A DNA stretch of 5,003 nucleotides, from positions 1-5,003 of the forward strand of contig JBKGXZ010000119.1 of NCBI GenBank assembly GCA_046546355.1, in the 5' to 3' direction. Below the pieces are notes generated by a model. It searched no databases. It was not told the origin of the DNA and saw only the letters and a program-made list of their open reading frames with translations. The stretch's first letter is position 1. Each line of letters opens with the position of its first letter. Made by a program: the position numbers and the translations under genes. The DNA is from CAZBUB01 sp046546355 (GTDB taxonomy: Bacteria > Desulfobacterota > Desulfovibrionia > Desulfovibrionales > Desulfothermaceae). Positions 1 through 5,003 of the stretch are shown one piece after another.

Positions 1-134
1 ATAATGTATCTTACACCTTATTTTTCAGTATGTTATTAACCCTCGGTGTCAAGTGCGGATAAAGACCAGCAGGGCATGGAGGGAGGTATTGGGAATAAAT
101 CAATCAAGACGGTAGCCAGGGATAAATGCCCTTA

Positions 135-169
135 ACAACAGGGGCGAAATATTTTTTCGCCCCTGTTGT
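135..169 (-). terminator. Perfect 15-bp hairpin, probable terminator after the rod-like gene
   Basis: Positions 135-149 pair perfectly with 155-169 around a 5-base loop. The stem has a GGGGCG core and an AAA/TTT end next to the loop. It starts 43 bases after the stop of the rod-like gene. The tract following the stem on the minus strand is only weakly U-rich (TTAAGGGCATTTATC), and the plus side has no U tract either. It may therefore be an intrinsic terminator of moderate strength, or an mRNA 3'-end stabiliser. Near-symmetry leaves action in both directions open. Confidence 0.65.
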
Positions 170-212
170 CTGCTGCGACAAATTACTTAAGCTTGCATCA
201 AAGCCTCAAAAA

Positions 213-581
213 TCAGGCCATGCGATTCAGAAGCTGGCCCTGCATTTCGGATTGGGTGCTCACAGAGTTGGCATTGGCTGAGTAAGCTGTCCGATTTTCA
301 AGCTGATTCACCATCTCATCTGCCAGATCGGTACCGCTGGGATTCCCGGCCTCCTGCCCCTCGGCCTGGTCCTGGCCTGCAGCTTTATCCATTCCCTGCA
401 TCTGCTGGGATCCGGTCTTCTCCACACTCTGCGCTGCCACACCCTGCCTGTTGCCTACTTCCTCCAGCTCCACCCGGCTGGGCTGGAAGTCCTGGGTGTT
501 CATATTGGCGACATTATTGGCTGATACCTGCTGCCGCAGCCCATAGCTCTCAAAAGCGCCCATGCCTGATATGCTGTTCAT
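213..581 (-). CDS. Short flagellar basal-body rod-like protein (FlgB/FlgC/FlgG terminal motifs only)
   Basis: A 122-residue protein resembling the ends of flagellar axial proteins. Residues 1-35 match the N-terminal rod motif: a short helix, then SANNVAN (20-26) and a Thr at 29, like the family pattern A-x-N-(I/V)-A-N-x-x-T. Residues 84-122 match the C-terminal motif (DLADEMVNQLENRTAYSAN, then a helix ending LLNRMA), like the FlgC/FlgG ends that form the coiled-coil of rod and hook subunits. The linker (about 46-82) is rich in Gln, Gly, Ala and Asp and looks disordered. Real FlgB/FlgC are somewhat longer, and FlgE/F/G much longer with a central domain, which is missing here. There is no signal peptide, as expected for type III flagellar export. 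The ATG start is fixed by AGGAGG 8 bases upstream. It has its own promoter and stands apart from other flagellar genes. I infer an accessory axial protein; it need not be a structural rod subunit. Confidence 0.8.
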   Translation of the reverse strand: MNSISGMGAFESYGLRQQVSANNVANMNTQDFQPSRVELEEVGNRQGVAAQSVEKTGSQQMQGMDKAAGQDQAEGQEAGNPSGTDLADEMVNQLENRTAYSANANSVSTQSEMQGQLLNRMA

Positions 582-589
582 GACCCCTG

Positions 590-595
590 CCTCCT
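590..595 (-). promoter_or_regulatory. Ribosome binding site of the rod-like gene
   Basis: A consensus AGGAGG on the minus strand lies 8 bases upstream of the ATG at 581. It decides this start and suggests efficient translation. Confidence 0.85.
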
Positions 596-618
596 GTTTT
601 AGGAAGGATATTATTTAT

Positions 619-647
619 ATTAAAATACAGCTCAAGCAGTTTGTCAA
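619..647 (-). promoter_or_regulatory. Sigma-70-type promoter for the rod-like gene
   Basis: On the minus strand, a perfect -35 box TTGACA (647 to 642) is followed after 17 bases by TTTAAT (624 to 619), one mismatch from TATAAT. The predicted transcript start is near 612, giving a leader of about 30 bases that includes the ribosome binding site. The -35 box overlaps the folE2 stop codon, so the small gene can be expressed independently of the operon upstream. No sigma-28 or sigma-54 flagellar promoter was seen here. The call rests on motif match and spacing only. Confidence 0.7.
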
Positions 648-1426
648 CCCAGGGAGTTCTGGGGTACCTCGATGCAGGCATAGGCGTTATGGTTATGAAT
701 GGATTCGAAGCTCTCCACCTCCACCTTAAACCAATTCACCTGATCCAGCTCCTGTACTTTGTGGGCCACATTGCGCACCACATCCTCCACAAAGGTAGGA
801 TGGGCAAAGGCCTGCTCAGTGACATGCTTCTCGTCTACCCTTTTCAGCAGGGCGTGCACCGGGCTGGAAGCCGATTCCTGCGCTAGCTGGATCAGATCCT
901 CCAGCCAGATGCGCTTCTCGAATCCAGCCTGGATCTTGACCACGGAGCGCTGGCTGTGCGCGCCTTGCTCACAGATAGCCAGGGAGCAAGGGCAGACTGT
1001 CATCACCGGAACCTCCACCCCCACGAACATATTGGGCCGACCTTCCTCCAGCTCTCCGGAAAAGGTGCACTGGTAGTCCATCATGGCTTGACTGCCGCTG
1101 ATGGGTGCAGCCTGCTCCAGGAAGAAAGGGAAACTGAAGCTGAGATGGGCCCTGCGGGCATTGAGCCTCACCTGCACTTCCTGCAGCAGCTGCTTGAAGC
1201 TGTGATAATCCAGGATCCCGGCCCATTCCTGCAGGGCCTCGATAAAGCGGCTCATGTGGGTGCCCTTGAACTCCCCGGGCAGATCCACGCATAGATCCAC
1301 CTGGGCGACTGTATGCTGAACCCCGTCATTCTTGTAGCGCACCACCAAGGGATAGCGCAGGTTCTTAACCCCCACCCGATCGATGGACAGGGACACCAGA
1401 GAAGGGCTGTTCTGGACGTCTTGCAT
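644..1426 (-). CDS. folE2: GTP cyclohydrolase type IB (FolE2/MptA family)
   Basis: This cytosolic enzyme converts GTP to 7,8-dihydroneopterin triphosphate, the first step of tetrahydrofolate (and often queuosine) synthesis. The 260-residue length is typical of bacterial FolE2. Visible family blocks are VGVKNLRYP (18-26), FKGTHMSRF (53-61), the metal and active-site segment CPCS (145-148) followed by GAHSQRS (155-161), KRVDEKHVTEQAF (195-207) with FVEDVVR (212-218), and FESIHNHNAYA (240-250). Cys147, His157, Glu199 or Glu204 and His246 are the likely metal or substrate residues by family analogy. A Leu follows the CPCS motif at 149, where I recall a basic residue in most relatives. The ATG directly follows the nikR TAG with no gap, and a weak AGGA lies 10 bases upstream inside nikR, so translation is probably coupled. 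FolE2 enzymes accept several divalent metals and are known in some bacteria as zinc-sparing replacements for FolE. Its place behind a nickel regulator is the noteworthy context. Confidence 0.95.
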   Translation of the reverse strand: MQDVQNSPSLVSLSIDRVGVKNLRYPLVVRYKNDGVQHTVAQVDLCVDLPGEFKGTHMSRFIEALQEWAGILDYHSFKQLLQEVQVRLNARRAHLSFSFPFFLEQAAPISGSQAMMDYQCTFSGELEEGRPNMFVGVEVPVMTVCPCSLAICEQGAHSQRSVVKIQAGFEKRIWLEDLIQLAQESASSPVHALLKRVDEKHVTEQAFAHPTFVEDVVRNVAHKVQELDQVNWFKVEVESFESIHNHNAYACIEVPQNSLG

Positions 1427-1437
1427 CTAGGCTAGAT
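1425..1437. repeat. Perfect inverted repeat at the nikR/folE2 junction
   Basis: ATCTAG (1425-1430) and CTAGAT (1432-1437) form a perfect 6-bp dyad around a single central base. It spans the nikR stop, the first two bases of the folE2 ATG and most of the space to the folE2 ribosome binding site. It could be a protein site or chance. As RNA, a 1-base loop is too tight, so only a shorter stem could form. Confidence 0.4.
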
Positions 1438-1846
1438 CCTTTCCTGTTGTGGACAGGCTCAGCTTGCCGTGCTTGATGCCCCTGGTGGAGATCAGGCGCT
1501 GGGACACGCTGCGAACATCCTGGGCAGGGCCGCGCAGCACCAGGACCTCCAGGCAATTGTGGGCATCAATGTGTACATGCAGGCTGGTGATAATCACATC
1601 CAGGGATTGATGCTGGAGCTCGATCATCTTCTGAGCCAAGTCGCTGTGATGATGGTTGTAGACCAGGGTAAGAGTGCCGGCCACCTCCTGGTTCTCATCC
1701 TCCCATTGTTTTTGCACCAGATCCCTGCGGATCAGGTCCCTTATAGCCTCGGAGCGGGTCTGATAGCATCGCTCCTGGCATAGACTGTCGAATTTCTCCA
1801 AAAGGTCCGAATCCAGAGAAACTCCAAATCTTATGGTCTGCCCCAC
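1427..1846 (-). CDS. nikR: Nickel-responsive transcriptional regulator NikR
   Basis: A 139-residue NikR, a cytosolic tetrameric repressor that binds DNA when loaded with Ni(II) and usually controls nickel uptake or nickel enzymes. Residues 1-45 form the ribbon-helix-helix DNA-binding domain: strand TIRFGVSLD, helix DLLEKFDSLCQER, then RSEAIRDLIRRDL. Residues 55-135 form the ACT-like nickel domain. His79, His90, His92 and Cys98 have exactly the spacing of the E. coli high-affinity nickel ligands His76, His87, His89 and Cys95, so the site looks intact. A run of three His lies at 65-67. The start is GTG, chosen because an AAGGAGG-type site lies 6 bases upstream and the protein begins at the normal family position. 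It sits 21 bases after the permease and abuts folE2. I saw no convincing NikR operator inside the window, so its target, perhaps the operon promoter to the right, is unseen. Confidence 0.96.
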   Translation of the reverse strand: MGQTIRFGVSLDSDLLEKFDSLCQERCYQTRSEAIRDLIRRDLVQKQWEDENQEVAGTLTLVYNHHHSDLAQKMIELQHQSLDVIITSLHVHIDAHNCLEVLVLRGPAQDVRSVSQRLISTRGIKHGKLSLSTTGKDLA

Positions 1847-1849
1847 AGT

Positions 1850-1859
1850 CCTCCTCCTT
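1850..1859 (-). promoter_or_regulatory. Strong ribosome binding site for the GTG start of nikR
   Basis: The minus strand reads AAGGAGGAGG, which offers two overlapping Shine-Dalgarno registers just upstream of the GTG at 1846. It fixes the unusual start codon. It lies entirely in the 21-base gap after the permease stop. Confidence 0.8.
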
Positions 1860-1867
1860 TATGCAGA

Positions 1868-2827
1868 TTAGAGCTTGATCCTGGGATCAGCCAGTATATA
1901 CAACAGGTCTGAAATAAAGGTTCCGATCAGGACCAGGACAGCGGAAATGAAGTTTACTGTAAGAATCACTGGATAATCCCTGGCCAGGATCGCCTCGTAA
2001 GCCATCCTGCCTATGCCCGGCCAGGAGAAAATGGTCTCAATAATAATGGAACCTCCCAGCAGCCCGGGCAGGATAAGCCCGAACATGGTTACAAATGGCA
2101 AAAGGGCATTGCGCAGGGCATGCCTGTAGTGCACCTGATCCTCTGGCAAGCCCTTGGCCCGGGCAGTACGAATGTAGTCCTGGCCCTCCACCTCTAGCAT
2201 CTGGTTGCGCACATACCTGGACAACACAGCGATCCCGCCGGTGGCTCCCAGCACAGAGGGCAAAAGCAGATGCCATACCCGATCCATGAGCAGCATCAGC
2301 CTGGAATCCGGCTTGATGCCAAAGGTCTCCATGCCGATCACCGGTACCTGCAGATAGTTCACCACCAGTATGATCAGGATGTAGGCAAAGAAAAACCCGG
2401 GGATGGAAATCAGTACATAAGCCAGGAACGTGGTACTGCGATCGAACCATCCCCCCCTGAATATTGCTGCACGTATACCAAGTGGAAAGGAAATAGTCCA
2501 GGTCAGCAAGGTACCCACTGCGAAAAGGGGCAGGCTGTTCAAAAACCTCTCCCAGATCTTGTGTAAAACCGGTTGATTGTCCTTCCAGGACACGGTTTGA
2601 CCGGTTAAAAGATCTTTGTAGAACAGAAAGTACTGCAAATGCAGGGGCTCATCAAGGTTGAATTCCTGCTGGAATCTCTCCAGGACCTCAGGGGTGAACT
2701 TGGGATTCATGGGATCAATCTGACTGGGCTTGCCTGGAGCCAGATGGATAATTGCAAAAGAGATCACCGAGACAAAGAACAGGGTGATGGATTTCTGAAT
2801 CAGGCTCCGGCAGATGAAGCTGAACAT
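1868..2827 (-). CDS. ABC transporter permease, DppB/NikB type
   Basis: A 319-residue inner-membrane permease of the peptide/nickel import family, forming one half of the transmembrane channel. About six membrane segments are visible: near 12-30 (FFVSVISFAIIHLAPG, the classic DppB opening), 100-122, 133-159, 185-205, 240-268 and 285-312. The cytoplasmic EAA loop that contacts the ATPase is at 218-244 (DYIRTARAKGLPEDQV onward, Gly226 conserved, ending NALLP). The periplasmic stretch at about 249-276, ending SWPGIGRMAYEAI, and the C-terminal DPRIKL are typical. Length is normal for DppB. It begins 6 bases after the binding-protein stop, with AGGAG 11 bases before its ATG inside the preceding gene, so the two are co-transcribed and probably coupled. 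No DppC-type partner or ATPase follows; those must be upstream of the window or elsewhere. Peptide and nickel transporters cannot be told apart from this sequence alone. Confidence 0.93.
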   Translation of the reverse strand: MFSFICRSLIQKSITLFFVSVISFAIIHLAPGKPSQIDPMNPKFTPEVLERFQQEFNLDEPLHLQYFLFYKDLLTGQTVSWKDNQPVLHKIWERFLNSLPLFAVGTLLTWTISFPLGIRAAIFRGGWFDRSTTFLAYVLISIPGFFFAYILIILVVNYLQVPVIGMETFGIKPDSRLMLLMDRVWHLLLPSVLGATGGIAVLSRYVRNQMLEVEGQDYIRTARAKGLPEDQVHYRHALRNALLPFVTMFGLILPGLLGGSIIIETIFSWPGIGRMAYEAILARDYPVILTVNFISAVLVLIGTFISDLLYILADPRIKL

Positions 2828-2833
2828 GCCTGG

Positions 2834-4993
2834 CTAGTCTCCTGCCTCGAATTCCGGGGCCTTCGGCAGCTTTATCCAGTTATTGAAAGAGAAGCTGTAG
2901 TCTCCGGTGGGAGTGGGCTCTATAGGCTTATATACAGTATCTCCTTCCTGGTCGGTCTCCTGGATGACAATCCTTTTGTCCAGAACAGCGGTCCACTTGT
3001 CCACAAACAAAAAAGTATAGGGCAGCTCCCTGGCTATGATCTCATGCAGGCGATGGCAGTACTCGATCTTCTGTTCCTGGTCGTACTCCTTGCGAATCCG
3101 TTCTATCAGCTGATCCGCCTCAGAGTGGTCGAAGCCCACAAAATTGAGCTCATGGGGGTCCCTCTGGCTGGAATGGAAGATCTGATACAGATCAGGCTCC
3201 ACGCTCATGGACCAGCCCAGGATAATGGCGTCAAAATCATGCCTGTTGACCCTCTCCTGGATAAACACTGACCACTCCAGAGTATCGGTGCTGACATCCA
3301 CGCCGATTTTCTTCCAGGAATCCTGCACAATAGCCAGAATCGCCTTGCGCAGCTCGTTGCCGCTGTTGGTGATCAGCGTAAACTTCAGCCTCTGACCATC
3401 CTTTTGCAGCCAGCCCTTTTCATTTTTGCTGTAGCCAGCCTGCTTTAAGAGCTGCTGAGCCTTTTGCGGATCGTAATCCAATGGCTCCAGCTCATGATTG
3501 TAGTACTCTGTATCCTGGACAAAGGGTCCGGTAATGCGCTCCCCCTGGTCGTGCAGGACATACTCGATGATCTTGTCCACATCCAGTGCCAAGGACAGGG
3601 CTTTGCGCACCCTGTGATCCTGGAATGGCTCCCTGCGCAGGTTGTAGCCGATATAGGTGTACCCGAAGGAGGTCCCGGAAAAGCTCTGGAAACGATCGTC
3701 CCGGCGCAGCCTCTCCACCTGGTGAGGCTCAACAGAGTAATCATCCAGGGTCCCGGCATAGAACTCCATCTCCTGGGTCAGCTTATCCGGGATGATGCGC
3801 AGCACAAATTCATGATAATTGGGCGGGCCTTCCCAGTAATCCTCAAATCTGGACAATCTGATGTATTGATCAGACTTCCAGTCCTCGAATTTGAAGGGCC
3901 CGCTGCCTACAGGGCTGCGATTGAATGCGCTGTCCCGCATGCTGAACTTTTCCGGGTCCCTGCCCCTTTTTTGGGCTTCCTGGCGCAGGGCCTCATCATT
4001 TAAAAGGTGTTCCGGCAGGATGCCTATGCTCCAGCTGTTCAAGGCAGGGGAGTACAGCTCCTGGTAAGTGATGCGCACAGTCAGCTTATCCAGGACTTCC
4101 ACCTCCTTAACAGGCTCGAAGTCCGCGATCCTGGGGGATAGATTCGCCGGGTCCATCAGGGCCTGGTAGGTGAACTGCACATCTTGGGCGGTGAGCTGCT
4201 CACCGTCATGGAAGTATACCTCAGGCCGCAGATTGAAGACCAGGACAGGATTGTGCTCCCCAGCCGGCAGAAGCTCTGGGAGCAGCTCCTGCAATTGCCC
4301 TGGCTCCAGCACACTTTCAGGCTGCACATACCTGACCGCAGGGAAGGCATCAAAGTAGCCCAGACCTAGAATACGGGCCAGATTCTGAAACAGATCCTGA
4401 TCCACCTCCTCCAGGACCAGCTTTATCCTTTCTGGGGCCCTGATCCGGAACTGTACCTCCTGCGTTTGCTGGTCCTGCTGCCCTTTCCGGGCCTGCTCCG
4501 GCTGCTTTTGCCCCAGCTCCAGGCTGCGCGTTTCCTCACTGGCTGGCTGGACCTCGATTTTCCTGATATTCTGCAAGGTCCTGGCCAGCTCTGCATCAGT
4601 CTGAGGCGGATATTCAGCCAGGCTGCGCAGCAGGTCTGCCACCTGATCCGCGTTTGCCTTGCCCAGTCCAGGGATCTCCCTGGCCTGATGCACGTAGAAG
4701 TAGGCCTCCTCGTATATCTCCCAGGACTCAGCCACCCTGCCCCGCAGGCTGAGATCCTCATCTAGATCTACCAGTCCCTCGAAGACCTTGGAATTGATTT
4801 CGCTGCTGGCTGAATCAGAAGACAGCACCGGATTAAGAATGCTGGCATCTCCGGAGGAGGCCGTGATGAATTCCTGCAGCCTGGTGGGATTGCCCCGGGT
4901 CTGTTCCTGATAGCTGGGGACCCAGAAGTAGGACTGCAACAGGAAAAGGACCAAAAGCAGGGGCAGAAATATCAGAGTCCTCTTGATCCACAT
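2834..4993 (-). CDS. Family 5 ABC solute-binding protein (peptide/nickel type) with large N-terminal-lobe insertion
   Basis: A 719-residue periplasmic binding protein, delivering a peptide, nickel or a metal complex to the adjacent permease. Most family members are about 500-550 residues. A hydrophobic segment (6-19) after Trp-Ile-Lys-Arg is a signal or membrane anchor; no lipobox Cys and no clear AXA cleavage site are seen, so it may stay membrane-tethered. Family blocks include GDASILNPV (48-56), VFEGLVDLD (70-78), AESWEI (88-93), FNLRPEVYFHDG (253-264), DVQFTYQALMDP (271-282), SPVGSGPFKFEDW (360-372), YIGYNLRREPFQDHRVRKA (about 447-465), and a C-terminal lobe with WSMSVEPDLY and a HEIIARELPYTFLF segment. 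About 155 extra residues split the normally adjacent AESWE and FHDG blocks. The ATG lies 10 bases from the right edge, so its ribosome binding site is cut off. The frame stays open to the edge, and an earlier start cannot be excluded, although the membrane segment right after this Met argues for it. Confidence 0.9.
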   Translation of the reverse strand: MWIKRTLIFLPLLLVLFLLQSYFWVPSYQEQTRGNPTRLQEFITASSGDASILNPVLSSDSASSEINSKVFEGLVDLDEDLSLRGRVAESWEIYEEAYFYVHQAREIPGLGKANADQVADLLRSLAEYPPQTDAELARTLQNIRKIEVQPASEETRSLELGQKQPEQARKGQQDQQTQEVQFRIRAPERIKLVLEEVDQDLFQNLARILGLGYFDAFPAVRYVQPESVLEPGQLQELLPELLPAGEHNPVLVFNLRPEVYFHDGEQLTAQDVQFTYQALMDPANLSPRIADFEPVKEVEVLDKLTVRITYQELYSPALNSWSIGILPEHLLNDEALRQEAQKRGRDPEKFSMRDSAFNRSPVGSGPFKFEDWKSDQYIRLSRFEDYWEGPPNYHEFVLRIIPDKLTQEMEFYAGTLDDYSVEPHQVERLRRDDRFQSFSGTSFGYTYIGYNLRREPFQDHRVRKALSLALDVDKIIEYVLHDQGERITGPFVQDTEYYNHELEPLDYDPQKAQQLLKQAGYSKNEKGWLQKDGQRLKFTLITNSGNELRKAILAIVQDSWKKIGVDVSTDTLEWSVFIQERVNRHDFDAIILGWSMSVEPDLYQIFHSSQRDPHELNFVGFDHSEADQLIERIRKEYDQEQKIEYCHRLHEIIARELPYTFLFVDKWTAVLDKRIVIQETDQEGDTVYKPIEPTPTGDYSFSFNNWIKLPKAPEFEAGD
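4247..4714 (-). other. Insertion domain within the solute-binding protein (residues about 94-249)
   Basis: In order, the insert contains: a short aromatic strand (EEAYFYV, 95-101); a helix-hairpin-helix-like motif at 104-125 (IPGLGKANADQVADLL); a second helical stretch (about 131-143); a strand IRKIEV (143-148); a Gln/Glu/Lys-rich, probably disordered linker (151-180); a strand-helix unit APERIKLVLEEVDQD followed by LFQNLARILG (186-210); and a Pro/Glu/Leu-rich segment (224-245). Reading frame and base use match the rest of the gene, so it is an integral part of the protein and not a recent disruption. Boundaries are estimated from where the standard family blocks stop and resume. Confidence 0.7.
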
Positions 4994-5003
4994 GGTTGGT
5001 ATC

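Noticed and set aside
5..15. Small dyad TGTA-TCT-TACA at the left edge
   Set aside because: The 4-bp arms are too short to mean anything without knowing the neighbouring gene, and they do not match a NikR operator pattern that I know.
23..52. TTGACA on the minus strand (52 to 47) as a promoter for a gene left of the window
   Set aside because: No acceptable -10 box lies at 16-18 bases; the best match, CATACT, is only 14 bases away. No gene start is visible to support it.
76..135. 19-codon plus-strand frame starting at the ATG near 76
   Set aside because: No ribosome binding site precedes it at a proper distance, it runs into the hairpin, and its peptide resembles nothing known.
1..212. CRISPR, tRNA, insertion-sequence ends or attachment site in the gene-free left stretch
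   Set aside because: Apart from the hairpin at 135-169 I see no repeats, cloverleaf or terminal inverted repeats.
2639..3271. 210-codon open frame on the plus strand
   Set aside because: It runs antisense across the junction of the permease and binding-protein genes, both strongly supported by family motifs. Its translation shows no recognisable domain.
3464..4003. 179-codon open frame on the plus strand
   Set aside because: It lies wholly antisense to the conserved core of the binding protein and shows no family resemblance. Skewed codon use makes long antisense frames common here.

Overview
The window holds five genes, all on the minus strand, so transcription runs from right to left. Gene content points to a Gram-negative, flagellated, nickel-using bacterium. 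The mid-GC, CTG/CAG-rich coding sequence, the short flagellar rod-like protein and the oversized family 5 binding protein beside an NikR would suit a sulfate reducer of the Desulfovibrionales type. That placement is inference from general resemblance, not from a marker gene.

In transcriptional order, the right part (4993 to 1868) carries an ABC importer half-set: a 719-residue family 5 (peptide/nickel type) solute-binding protein, then a DppB-type permease 6 bases downstream. The usual second permease (DppC type) and the two ATPases do not follow. Instead come nikR, a nickel-responsive ribbon-helix-helix repressor starting with GTG 21 bases after the permease, and folE2, a type IB GTP cyclohydrolase whose ATG directly abuts the nikR stop. 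These four tightly packed genes look like one transcription unit. The binding protein starts 10 bases from the right edge, so its promoter and any operator lie outside the window.

A 62-base gap (582-643) follows folE2. It carries a good sigma-70-type promoter whose -35 box overlaps the folE2 stop codon, and a strong ribosome binding site. They drive a separate small gene (581 to 213) for a 122-residue flagellar-rod-like protein that keeps the two terminal rod motifs but lacks the central domain. A perfect 15-bp hairpin (135-169) lies after it and probably ends the transcript. Bases 1-134 contain no gene I can support.

Working together: NikR would sense nickel, and the binding protein plus permease would import a peptide, nickel or a nickel complex. 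FolE2 makes the first intermediate of folate/pterin-type pathways without being tied to zinc. A metal-homeostasis theme is plausible but not proven. The most unusual item is a ~155-residue insertion inside the N-terminal lobe of the binding protein, which includes a helix-hairpin-helix-like motif.
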